Shown here piece by piece: positions 36,888-45,144 of a DNA stretch of 64,000 nt. The position numbers and the translations under genes are program-made. This DNA is from UBA830 sp002295635. Lineage in GTDB: Bacteria > Pseudomonadota > Alphaproteobacteria > MPNO01 > UBA830. The stretch covers positions 248,001 to 312,000 of the forward strand of contig DBHK01000027.1 of assembly GCA_002295635.1 (NCBI GenBank). The letters are read 5' to 3'. The stretch's first letter is position 1. Every line of letters starts with the position of its first letter. Under the pieces are notes generated by a model. The model had not been told where the DNA came from, did no database searches, and saw nothing but the letters and a program-made list of their open reading frames with translations.

Positions 36888-37703
36888 TTATGTCTGAGCT
36901 GTCATCGCACTACGGTAGCGTTCCCAGTATTCGTCACAGGCGGAGACACTTTCTGGTGAGAGTTCGTATTCGGGCCGTGGGTCCTCTACCCAATTACCAA
37001 GCGGGTCTTCGCCGCGGATATGGATCGCCAGCGGATTGTCAAACTGAGCTTGTCGAACGTTAGAGTCTGCGAAGTGAATTGCGAATCCGACGCGAGGCCA
37101 GTCGGCATTGTTTGGTTCAGAGGAGTGGATTGTTTTGTTGTGATGGATCGAGATCTGACCTGGTTCGAGCGCCATTTCCATGGCGCCAGAGGTATCTAGA
37201 TCACGAATTGTCTGCCCGCGGGAAAGTAGGTTGTTCTTATCATAGGTTTCCTCGTGCGGGAGAATTGCATTGCCTTTGTGCGATCCCGGAAGAATCTTCA
37301 TGCAGCCGGCCTTGGAATTTGCACGAGTGAATGCTACCCATGCAGTGATAGACTCTGGTGGCTCGAGGCCGTAGTACGTTGAGTCCTGATGCCAAGATAT
37401 GAACCGGGGGTCATTCGCTTTCTTTGTAAAGAAAGATGATCCCCAGCAAACAATATTGGGACCAATCAGATCCTCGATAGTGTCAGCAAGGTGAGGATGG
37501 GTTACGAGATCCCAAAGCCATGGAAATGGGAGATGTGCCTTCATTCGGAAACGGGTCTGCGCCTCAGTGCCCATGGATTTTTCGAGGGTTTGGAAGCGGT
37601 GATTATAATCCGCCGCCTCATCGGTCGTAAGCAGGTCAATCGGCCATACGGCTCCATCGCGTTCCCATTGGACCAGTTGTTCTTCGCTTAAGACTCTGGG
37701 CAT
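36888..37703 (-). CDS. phytanoyl-CoA dioxygenase (PhyH) family protein (1)
   Basis: 271 aa Fe(II)/2-oxoglutarate enzyme. Iron ligands H105-Q-D107 (SWHQDSTYYGL) and a distal His in KTIHSSEPN at about 193; the Arg for 2-oxoglutarate follows in WPRVGFAIH. The PhyH family includes hydroxylases of acyl chains, ectoine and small secondary metabolites. It is similar all along to the next gene and is the last of the four-gene dioxygenase operon. Confidence 0.92.
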   Translation of the reverse strand: MPRVLSEEQLVQWERDGAVWPIDLLTTDEAADYNHRFQTLEKSMGTEAQTRFRMKAHLPFPWLWDLVTHPHLADTIEDLIGPNIVCWGSSFFTKKANDPRFISWHQDSTYYGLEPPESITAWVAFTRANSKAGCMKILPGSHKGNAILPHEETYDKNNLLSRGQTIRDLDTSGAMEMALEPGQISIHHNKTIHSSEPNNADWPRVGFAIHFADSNVRQAQFDNPLAIHIRGEDPLGNWVEDPRPEYELSPESVSACDEYWERYRSAMTAQT

Positions 37704-37726
37704 ATCTAGCTCCTGTCTCTATTTTT

Positions 37727-38536
37727 TTAGTACTTCCCAGCTCCGGTTAAGTACTCACTGTAAGTGGCATCTAGTGCTTCTAGACAGACCCGGTCAAAAT
37801 CTTCCTTTGGCTCTGGGTCTTCCGACCAGTGACCATGAGGGTCTGTGCCGCGTACCAGCGTCGCGGTGGCATTGTTAAGTAGAACCTGATGAACGTGCGG
37901 AGCGATATAGTGAATTGAGATTCCGATACGTGGGTGATCTGCCTTATTGGGGTTCGATCCGTGGACGACAGCTTCGTGATGGATAGAAAACTCGCCTGGT
38001 TTTAGGATAACGTCAACCGCACGATCTTCTTCAACACCAAGGATCGTCTGGCCTTTCATTAGGAGGTTATCGGCATCACCTGTTTCATCATGTTCATACA
38101 AACCCTTATTATGGGTTCCGGGGATAAACCGCATGCAGCCGGACAGCACATTTGACGGACTGAACGCATACCAAACACTCAGTGTGGCACGTTCGGATAA
38201 ACCGTAATAGGTCGAATCCTGATGCCAAGATACGAAGCGATTGTCGTGGGCATTCTTGGTAAAAAATGATGATCCCCAGCATAGAATATTCGGACCGATG
38301 ATATCCTCAACGGCATCTAAGATATTGTCATTCCGGATGATGTCCCACATCCATGGAAAGGGTAAGTGGGCCTTGATCTTAAATCTGTTCTGAGGCTCTT
38401 CGCCGATCTTTTCTTGGAGAGCGAGATATTTTGTCAAATTTCTCCTTGCCTTGTCGGCATCAACTGCACGGATCGGGAAGATACACCCGTCTGAATGCCA
38501 GTCTTCTACCTGTTTTTTACTCAGCAATTTCGGCAT
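37727..38536 (-). CDS. phytanoyl-CoA dioxygenase (PhyH) family protein (2)
   Basis: 269 aa, a paralogue of the neighbouring PhyH protein: RFKIKAHLPFPWMWD and ILCWGSSFFTKNAHDNRF are nearly shared, with iron ligands H105-Q-D107 and distal His in AVVHGSNPN. The 23-base spacing to its neighbour and the strong similarity indicate a tandem duplication. Substrate unknown; the pairing suggests two related substrates or a heteromer. Confidence 0.92.
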   Translation of the reverse strand: MPKLLSKKQVEDWHSDGCIFPIRAVDADKARRNLTKYLALQEKIGEEPQNRFKIKAHLPFPWMWDIIRNDNILDAVEDIIGPNILCWGSSFFTKNAHDNRFVSWHQDSTYYGLSERATLSVWYAFSPSNVLSGCMRFIPGTHNKGLYEHDETGDADNLLMKGQTILGVEEDRAVDVILKPGEFSIHHEAVVHGSNPNKADHPRIGISIHYIAPHVHQVLLNNATATLVRGTDPHGHWSEDPEPKEDFDRVCLEALDATYSEYLTGAGKY

Positions 38537-38551
38537 CGGATTACCAATTTC

Positions 38552-39397
38552 CTAAAATGGTTTAGCATCGCCCAACACTGTCGTGCGTAGTAAAAGCCGG
38601 CGTTCAGTTTCGGGAAAGTCTGTACGCGCATGCATCGAGCAGCGATTGTCCCATAGCAATAGATCACCGACCTGCCATTCGTGCTCATATACGAATTCCG
38701 ATTTCTCAGCATGATCGAAAATTGCATTGAGTAAATCGTCTGCCTGGTCTTGCTCCATATCTACGACGCCTTCGGTCATGAGCCGATTAACGTAGATCGC
38801 CTTCTTTTTTGTATTATCGTGGGTACGGAATACAGGGTGAACCGACTCCGAAAATGCCGGCGTTCCTTTATTGTCACCTTTCTTAACGGACCCGTAATTA
38901 TAGTGGTGGAAGGCCTTTTTACCTTCTAACGGCATGCGCAACTCGTTGGGCAGGGTGTCGTATGCGGCATATCCACTCGCGAACAGAGTGTTTCCTCCTC
39001 GCGTCGGTATTTCGATGGCATTCAGCATAGTGGCCTTATGTGGTAGTTCCGCATGCATCATATCGTGGTGGAACATCATCTCGCCATCCGGCAATGCCCC
39101 TATAGGCTCACCATTCTCTCGGATATTAGAAATCAGCATGATTCCCTCCGGGAGCTGGTCGTATCCTTTGGGATGAAACTCCTTGGGGCGTGCCACCTTT
39201 CCTATTTCTCCGAACCAACTGGTGACTGTCAACTGGCGTTCCGCATCTAACATTTGTCCTCTAAACAATAGGATGGTGTTGTCAAACCACGCCTGATTGA
39301 TCTCCGCGATCGTATCGGCACCTTGGTCCTTTTTCAGATCGATGTTCTGGATTTCAGCGCCGATATGCTCGGATAGTTTCCGTATCTTCAGAGCCAA
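38552..39397 (-). CDS. TauD-family Fe(II)/2-oxoglutarate dioxygenase (2)
   Basis: 281 aa. Iron ligands H110-x-D112 (MFHHDMMHAELP) and distal His in CSMHARTDFP; the 2-oxoglutarate Arg lies in ERRLLLRTTV. Complete. The gene is 11 bases after a close paralogue and 15 bases before a PhyH gene, all on one strand. As with other TauD proteins, organosulfonates and other acids are possible substrates. Confidence 0.92.
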   Translation of the reverse strand: MALKIRKLSEHIGAEIQNIDLKKDQGADTIAEINQAWFDNTILLFRGQMLDAERQLTVTSWFGEIGKVARPKEFHPKGYDQLPEGIMLISNIRENGEPIGALPDGEMMFHHDMMHAELPHKATMLNAIEIPTRGGNTLFASGYAAYDTLPNELRMPLEGKKAFHHYNYGSVKKGDNKGTPAFSESVHPVFRTHDNTKKKAIYVNRLMTEGVVDMEQDQADDLLNAIFDHAEKSEFVYEHEWQVGDLLLWDNRCSMHARTDFPETERRLLLRTTVLGDAKPF

Positions 39398-39408
39398 TTC
39401 GTCTCTCC

Positions 39409-40248
39409 CTATTCGTGTAACGGCTGTCCCTTGATTGTACAGCGGCGCAACATCCTGCGTTCGTTGGCTGGAAAATCAGTACGTGCATGGCATGAACACC
39501 AATTATCCCACATCATAAGGTCTCCTTTGCGCCATTCATGCTCATAGGCAATCGACGGGTTATCCGCAAACGCAAACAACTCGTTTAGCATGGCGCGGCT
39601 CAGGCTCTCCGGCATACCTTCTATCCGCGCGGTGATGAGTGGATTAACGTAAAGTGCGCGACGTCCAGTCACCGGATGGGCAATGGTTACCGGCTGTACT
39701 TCGTGTTTGTACTTGGAAATATCATCAGATATATCGACGGTTTCACGCGTCGCAAAGTCGTATATCTGTAGGGCATGTTTCCCTGCGACGCGAATCTTCA
39801 ACTCATCTGATAGATTGTCGTACGCCGTGTACATGTTGGCAAATAATGTGTTACCCCCAGTGGATGGTAATTCCATAGCATATAAAAAAGTGCCTTTGTG
39901 GGGCGCTTTATCGTAACACATGTCATGGTGGAACCACATTTCACCATCCGGTAACGATCCGATGTATTTGCCGTCTTTCTTGACGTTTGATACCAGCATG
40001 ACCGACGCGTTGTAATCTGCTCCTTCGGGCCGACGTTCTACCGGACGAGAGCGTACGCCGACATCACCAAACTGTTTAGCAAAGTTAATCTGCTGGTCAG
40101 CGTCAATATCCTGATCTCGAAAAAGAAGTACGATGTACTCGTGCCAAGCGTTGTTAATGTCACTGATCGTTTTGTCGTGCAGCGGCTTCGACAGGTCTAC
40201 GCCCGATATTTCTGCGCCGATGGCGTCTGATAGAGGCAGAATTTCCAT
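39409..40248 (-). CDS. TauD-family Fe(II)/2-oxoglutarate dioxygenase (3)
   Basis: 279 aa, first gene of the four-gene dioxygenase operon. Iron ligands are H107-x-D109 (WFHHDMCYDKAP) and distal His in CSCHARTDFP, with Arg in ERRMLRRCTI. Similar along its length to the next TauD gene, so probably duplicated. Its promoter must lie in the 119-base region shared with the divergent marR gene. Confidence 0.92.
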   Translation of the reverse strand: MEILPLSDAIGAEISGVDLSKPLHDKTISDINNAWHEYIVLLFRDQDIDADQQINFAKQFGDVGVRSRPVERRPEGADYNASVMLVSNVKKDGKYIGSLPDGEMWFHHDMCYDKAPHKGTFLYAMELPSTGGNTLFANMYTAYDNLSDELKIRVAGKHALQIYDFATRETVDISDDISKYKHEVQPVTIAHPVTGRRALYVNPLITARIEGMPESLSRAMLNELFAFADNPSIAYEHEWRKGDLMMWDNWCSCHARTDFPANERRMLRRCTIKGQPLHE

Positions 40249-40326
40249 TCTTAAGCCGGCCCATTTCTCTATTGATTTAATACCTAACTATAGACGATAG
40301 AGTTTTTCTCTGTATAGGATTTGTAA

Positions 40327-40356
40327 TGTAAGCCAGCTTACAGTAAGTTAGCTAAC
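40327..40356. promoter_or_regulatory. two adjacent palindromes, candidate MarR operator
   Basis: TGTAAGC-CA-GCTTACA (40327-40342, seven-base arms) is followed at once by the perfect palindrome GTTAGCTAAC (40347-40356). They lie 12-40 bases before the marR start and ~80 bases before the divergent dioxygenase operon. MarR proteins typically bind such dyads near their own promoter, so autoregulation and control of emrAB, and perhaps the dioxygenases, is likely. Confidence 0.55.
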
Positions 40357-40367
40357 AAAAATTTATT

Positions 40368-40877
40368 ATGGTTAGAATGCACCCCTTCAATAATATCGAT
40401 ACCAGTACGTTGCCGCCAAATAGGCAATCTCAAATCGACCCTGTAGGCTACTTGATCGGCGATGTATCGCGAATGATCCGCACTGTCTACGATCGTCGGG
40501 TTGAGCCGATGGGACTGACGCGAGCGCAGTGGCGAGTAATCACCCGCCTAAACCGTCTGGAAAACTGTACTCAGACGGAACTCGCGACTGAGCTCGAAAT
40601 CGAGAAACCTACCCTCGGCAAACTGATAGAGCGTCTTGAAGCTAAGGGCTGGGTCGGGCGTCGATCTGACCCGTGCGACGCACGATCGAAGATCGTTTAT
40701 TTGACCTCGGCGGCACTTCCTTTACTGCAAGCAATGCATAACGAAGCAGAAGAAGTTGTCACGGGTATTTTTGCCGGTGTCAGCGCCGAGGAGGTAAAAC
40801 GTTTATACGCCATTTTGGATCATATAAAGAGTAACCTCTCGATTATGCTCGACGAACACCATAAGGTGGAGGCCTAA
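40368..40877 (+). CDS. MarR-family transcriptional regulator (2), EmrR-like
   Basis: 169 aa. The winged helix-turn-helix is complete: LTRAQWRVITRLNRL, TQTELATELEIEKPTLGKLIERLEAKGWV and the wing RRSDPCDARSKIVYLTSAA. It is followed two bases later by emrA-like and then emrB-like genes, the classic arrangement of a MarR repressor with its efflux pump. Palindromes just upstream are the probable binding sites. Confidence 0.92.
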   Translation: MVRMHPFNNIDTSTLPPNRQSQIDPVGYLIGDVSRMIRTVYDRRVEPMGLTRAQWRVITRLNRLENCTQTELATELEIEKPTLGKLIERLEAKGWVGRRSDPCDARSKIVYLTSAALPLLQAMHNEAEEVVTGIFAGVSAEEVKRLYAILDHIKSNLSIMLDEHHKVEA

Positions 40878-40879
40878 CG

Positions 40880-41947
40880 ATGCGTATCATCACCCGCCGA
40901 GGCTTTTCCCGTTTCATCTTATTATTCATTCTTCCAGCCGCTGCGCTTGTTGTGGGAGGGCACTTTTGGGTCAAGAGCAGCCGCTTTGTGTCAACCGAGA
41001 ATGCTTATGTAAAAGCACATCATCTCGCGATAAGTGCTGACATCGACGGCCGAGCAATCCGAGTTCTGGTAAAGGAGAACGACCGTGTTAGAAAAGGAGA
41101 CCTCCTTTTCGAACTTGATCCAGAGCACCACCGTATTAACCTCTCCAAGTGGGAGGCGGAGCTCAGCGGTATCCGCAACACGTTGAATGCCCTCCGAGCG
41201 GAGTACCGTACCGCCGAGGCTGAACTGCGGGATGCCCGGCAGGAAGCCAACTATTATCGTCGTGTCTTTGAACGCCAGAAAAAACTTATTAAACGTGGAG
41301 TGGCATCTCGCGCTAAATATGATGAGGCTGAGCGCAAGCTAGCCCATGCTAAGCAGGCTGCTCGCACTATAGAGCAAAAACTCCAACAGGTCCGCGCGAA
41401 ATTGGGCGGTCGATTGGATATTCCTGCCGAGAAACATCCCATGTTTATGGAGGCTGTCGCTCGGAAAAAACAGGCGGCACTTAACCTGCGGCGGACCCGA
41501 ATCGTATCGCCGGCAGCCGGTATCGTTGGGAAGGTATCACTGCAAGCGGGTGAATACGTCCAAGAAGGGCGGGCCGTCCTCCCAATCGTCCAAACCGGCG
41601 AGAAATGGATTGAAGCCAATCTGAAGGAAACGCAATTAACCCATGTCCGACCGGGCCAGATGGCTCGGATTATCATTGACGCCTATCCGGACCGTGAATG
41701 GGCGGCAAAGATCATGTCCATAAGCCCGTCGACAGGCGCTGAGTTGTCTGTGCTCCCGCCCCAGAATGCCAGTGGTAATTGGGTTAAGGTCGTTCAGCGA
41801 GTGCCGGTACGTTTGGAGTTACAGGAAGTGTATAACAAGTTGCCGTTGCGCGCCGGGATGACTGTCTCAGTCTCTATCGACACTGAGCGCGACCGGTCTC
41901 TATTTCGTATGATGAACTCCGCCTTGGCAGACATAGTCGGAAATTAA
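40880..41947 (+). CDS. EmrA/HlyD-family membrane fusion protein
   Basis: 355 aa. One N-terminal transmembrane helix (FILLFILPAAALVVGG), then the biotinyl-lipoyl half-domain (SADIDGRAIRVLVKENDRVRKG), a long coiled-coil hairpin ~100-190 and the second half-domain RIVSPAAGIVGKVSLQAGEYV. It bridges an inner-membrane MFS pump to an outer-membrane channel; no TolC homologue is in the window. Directly downstream of marR. Confidence 0.93.
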   Translation: MRIITRRGFSRFILLFILPAAALVVGGHFWVKSSRFVSTENAYVKAHHLAISADIDGRAIRVLVKENDRVRKGDLLFELDPEHHRINLSKWEAELSGIRNTLNALRAEYRTAEAELRDARQEANYYRRVFERQKKLIKRGVASRAKYDEAERKLAHAKQAARTIEQKLQQVRAKLGGRLDIPAEKHPMFMEAVARKKQAALNLRRTRIVSPAAGIVGKVSLQAGEYVQEGRAVLPIVQTGEKWIEANLKETQLTHVRPGQMARIIIDAYPDREWAAKIMSISPSTGAELSVLPPQNASGNWVKVVQRVPVRLELQEVYNKLPLRAGMTVSVSIDTERDRSLFRMMNSALADIVGN

Positions 41948-42065
41948 TCTCCGTGGTCACCTCCGATTGCGAAATTTCATATCGCACCTACGCCCATTTC
42001 ACATCGGTTAGTCATAAAAATATCATCACCGTTAACTCGGAAGATAAGACGGGAGTCGCGAGAAT

Positions 42066-43592
42066 ATGACGACCGTAACCAACTCTAGCAGACGGTCTGA
42101 AGTATTTCAGCGAAACATGATAACCGCATCGGTAATGATGGCGACAACTGTCGTAATTATCGATATGACTATTGCCACTATTGCACTGCCACATATGCAG
42201 GGCGGACTTAGCGCTAGCCAAGACCAAGTCTCTTGGGTGATGACAACTTATTTTATGGCGCAGGCGATCACAATGTCGGCTACCGGTTGGCTGGCAGGTA
42301 GGATTGGCCGGAAACATCTCTTTATCGTTTCGCTAATCGGTTTTGCCATCTGCTCGGTATTATCCGGAAACGCCAACTCGATCCAAGAGATCATGATATA
42401 CCGTGGTCTCCAGGGTATGTTTTCCGCTTCGGTGGTGCCGATCAGCCAAGCCTTAATGTTAGACTCCTATCCCCGCGAACGTCACGCCCAAGCAATGTCA
42501 ATTTGGGGGGTTGGTGTCATGTTTGCACCTGTTATGGGGCCGGTTATCGGCGGTTGGCTGACTGATGAATATAGTTGGCGATGGGTTTTCTATGTTTCTA
42601 TGCCGTTTTCGGTGCTGGGCATTATAGGGGCTATTTTTTTTATACATGAAACTCCGGGAGATCGGGAGCGCAGGTTTGATTGGTTCGGGTTTACTGCACT
42701 TGCTATCGTTTTAGCCGCGACCCAATTTCTACTTGATCGTGGCGAGGGGGAGGGTTGGTTTGGATCGGATCTAATTGTCGCCACGTTTGTGATTATCTTC
42801 ATGGCGCTATATCTGTTCGTTGCTCACAGCGCTACCACTAGGAACCCTTTCATAAGCCCGGGAATATTGATAGACCGGAATTATATGCTGGGACTCTTAT
42901 TTATGTTTTTACTCGGTGTGCTAGTGCTGTCTATGAATGTGATCATGCCCCTATTTTTACAAAATGCCCGCGGTTACCCTATTCTGACGGCAGCCTTAGT
43001 AATGATGCCCCGTGGCCTTGGGTCATTGTTTGGTTTGGTGCTGGCTGGTAAGTTAAGCGGGCGAATGGATCCGCGCCTACAGATCGCTATCGGGTTTGCT
43101 TCGACAGCCTATTCCGCTTGGCTTTTCTCCACATTTACAACCGATGTAGGAATTTGGGCGTTTATTTTCGCAGCGTTTTTCAACGGTATCGGGATCGGTA
43201 TGATCTTCGTTCCTCTAACGGCGGTGTCTTTTTGGACCTTGCCCGCAAGCCTGCGGACGGAGGCATCGACTTTCACAAGCCTGTTACGAAATTACGGCAG
43301 TGGTATTGGCGTGTCTATCGTTATCAGCGTTCTGTCTCGTACCCAATCTACTAGCTATGCTTATTTGGCGGAGCGCACCAGCCCATATAGTGAGGTTATG
43401 CAGCCGCCGCATCTGCCAACCGAATGGGATATCTTTACTGTCGACGGCCTGCTGTTGCTCGACTCGGAGGTAACACGCCAGGCAATGGCGATTGGTTTTC
43501 TAAACGATTTTCAACTGATTTTTATTGGCGCACTTATATCGGTGCCTTTAGTGATGTTGCTTTCGCGCCAAAATCGAGATGAAACAGTCTAG
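42066..43592 (+). CDS. EmrB/QacA-family (DHA2) MFS efflux transporter
   Basis: 508 aa with about 14 membrane helices. Typical DHA2 sequences are TIATIALPHMQGGL, SWVMTTYFMAQAI, GWLAGRIGRKH and, in helix 5, GVMFAPVMGPVIGGWLTD. It exports hydrophobic drugs or metabolites using the proton gradient with the preceding EmrA-like partner. A 118-base gap separates the two genes, but gene order and family support one unit. Confidence 0.93.
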   Translation: MTTVTNSSRRSEVFQRNMITASVMMATTVVIIDMTIATIALPHMQGGLSASQDQVSWVMTTYFMAQAITMSATGWLAGRIGRKHLFIVSLIGFAICSVLSGNANSIQEIMIYRGLQGMFSASVVPISQALMLDSYPRERHAQAMSIWGVGVMFAPVMGPVIGGWLTDEYSWRWVFYVSMPFSVLGIIGAIFFIHETPGDRERRFDWFGFTALAIVLAATQFLLDRGEGEGWFGSDLIVATFVIIFMALYLFVAHSATTRNPFISPGILIDRNYMLGLLFMFLLGVLVLSMNVIMPLFLQNARGYPILTAALVMMPRGLGSLFGLVLAGKLSGRMDPRLQIAIGFASTAYSAWLFSTFTTDVGIWAFIFAAFFNGIGIGMIFVPLTAVSFWTLPASLRTEASTFTSLLRNYGSGIGVSIVISVLSRTQSTSYAYLAERTSPYSEVMQPPHLPTEWDIFTVDGLLLLDSEVTRQAMAIGFLNDFQLIFIGALISVPLVMLLSRQNRDETV

Positions 43593-43636
43593 GGTTAGGT
43601 CTTCTCCTGCCAGTCCCGTAGTATTATAGCTCAATC

Positions 43637-44383
43637 ATGGCTCTTAGGAACAAATCTCGTCTACGTAACACACTAAAGAAGCTTAGTAGCCTCGCGCTCG
43701 GCGATGACGACCCTCATGCCAGCGCCCAGGAGGCATTAGATTTCCTTTCAATGATGGCCGGCAAGAAACCAGTTATGATTTTAGGAAGGGGCTATAATGA
43801 GCAGGAATGGATAAAGGGTGTATTACAAATTGCTGCAGAACTGAAACTACATACCGTCGAGGGACCATTTTGGGATGCGAGCGCCGACTCCGGCGCAGGT
43901 TCTCTCCTCCCTCGCTGGTACCTTGATCACACAAGAGCGGCGTTTGCGGAATATCGCGCATGGTATATCTGCCGCGCCCGTGATGTTGCAAAGGAAGTGG
44001 CAGAAATATGCGAAACTGAGGTGATTACTGTTGAGCAGGAAGCACGTTTGCTAAACTATCCGGAATGTTGTGTCCGGGCCCATTATGATCGCGCAGCCAA
44101 TTATCAGGGTATTTGGCTCGACCTTTTACGTCGCAAAGCCGACGGCGACGAGGTAAAAGCGATGGAATTGTTGGCGGGAAACCAATCTCTTGACCCGGAA
44201 ACCGATGAGGATCTGAAGAGGTTAGAGGTATCGATGAGGACAATATCCGTACCATTTACCAGCATTAATGCCTGTGATGCTTGCGTTGACGGCGGGCCTG
44301 ATGCTCCCGCTAATGTCAAATCACTGGAAGGACGAGAGCTGGCCAGGGTTATCGACGAGGGTCTATTGCGGGCGCTCGGCTAG
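43637..44383 (+). CDS. uncharacterised protein with a YPECC motif, 248 aa
   Basis: A soluble protein whose most striking segment is LLNYPECCVRAHYDR with C144-C145. A similar G/N-YP-x-CC motif occurs in the DUF483 family of unknown function, a tentative match. Another Cys pair lies in INACDACVDGG near the C terminus, so a metal or Fe-S site is possible. It follows emrB by 44 bases and may share its transcript. Confidence 0.65.
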   Translation: MALRNKSRLRNTLKKLSSLALGDDDPHASAQEALDFLSMMAGKKPVMILGRGYNEQEWIKGVLQIAAELKLHTVEGPFWDASADSGAGSLLPRWYLDHTRAAFAEYRAWYICRARDVAKEVAEICETEVITVEQEARLLNYPECCVRAHYDRAANYQGIWLDLLRRKADGDEVKAMELLAGNQSLDPETDEDLKRLEVSMRTISVPFTSINACDACVDGGPDAPANVKSLEGRELARVIDEGLLRALG

Positions 44384-44518
44384 CCCTCAATTCTGTCTTA
44401 GGGCATTCCTCTTAACGAATATGGCGTAGTTGCCTTTGTAGGCCCAAGAAGCCTTCTGGTATAAACAAGATTTTTCATCCATGCTGCGATGTCTACATCC
44501 CTCAGGTATTGTTCCTAG

Positions 44519-44944
44519 ATGATTCAGTTAAATGAAACGCTATTTATATCCGAAAATGAGATTTTTCAGAATTTTATTCGTGCATGCGGGCCGGGTGGGC
44601 AAAATGTTAACAAGGTGTCGAGCGCAGTTCAGCTACGCTTTAATGTGCGCCATTCACCATCTTTGCCGTCACCTGTTCGCCAGAGGCCGGAGCGAATCGC
44701 CGGAAGTAAGTTGACTAACGAGGGTGAGATAATGATCACGGCTAATCGGCTGCGGTCTCAGCAGGCCAATCGGCGCGCCGCTCTGGACCTTTTGATTGCA
44801 ATGACCGATGAGGCGGCCCAACGCCCAAAACACCGAGCCATTACTCGTCCCAGCAGAGCAGCGCGAGAGCAGAGAACTGATATAAAGACACGTCGCTGCC
44901 GGGTAAAAAGATCAAGAAGTAGCTGGATAGGACAGGAAGAGTGA
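44519..44944 (+). CDS. arfB: ArfB (YaeJ)-type peptidyl-tRNA hydrolase
   Basis: 141 aa ribosome-rescue factor that hydrolyses peptidyl-tRNA on stalled ribosomes. The catalytic G26-G27-Q28 lies in ACGPGGQNVNKVSSAVQLRF, and a basic tail (KTRRCRVKRSR) replaces the stop-codon-recognition domains of release factors, as in ArfB. The start codon lacks a clear ribosome-binding site. Its stop overlaps the GTG start of the small next gene. Confidence 0.92.
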   Translation: MIQLNETLFISENEIFQNFIRACGPGGQNVNKVSSAVQLRFNVRHSPSLPSPVRQRPERIAGSKLTNEGEIMITANRLRSQQANRRAALDLLIAMTDEAAQRPKHRAITRPSRAAREQRTDIKTRRCRVKRSRSSWIGQEE

Positions 44945-45144
44945 AAGATAAAGACAGGGAATTCGATGGCCTATTGGCTGCATCTGGCGTTCCGGTCTCC
45001 GACGCTGAGAGGGTCGAACTGCGTAAAGCATACAGCACATTATGCGATTTGGCAGACCGAGTGCGTCGATCGGATCGTGATTGGACCGCCAAACCGATGC
45101 CTTCATTTTCAGCTACGCCAAGGAATAAAGAGCAAGACCCATGA
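44941..45144 (+). CDS. small GatC/AtzG-like protein coupled to an amidase
   Basis: 67 aa starting GTG within the arfB stop (GTGA) and ending in an ATGA overlap with the amidase gene. Two helices (REFDGLLAASG and LRKAYSTLCDLADRV) are followed by a proline-rich tail WTAKPMPSF. Amidase-signature enzymes such as GatA and AtzE need a small helical partner (GatC, AtzG) encoded next to them, and this length, layout and tail agree. No sequence signature fixes the family, so the role is inferred. Confidence 0.7.
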   Translation: MKDKDREFDGLLAASGVPVSDAERVELRKAYSTLCDLADRVRRSDRDWTAKPMPSFSATPRNKEQDP

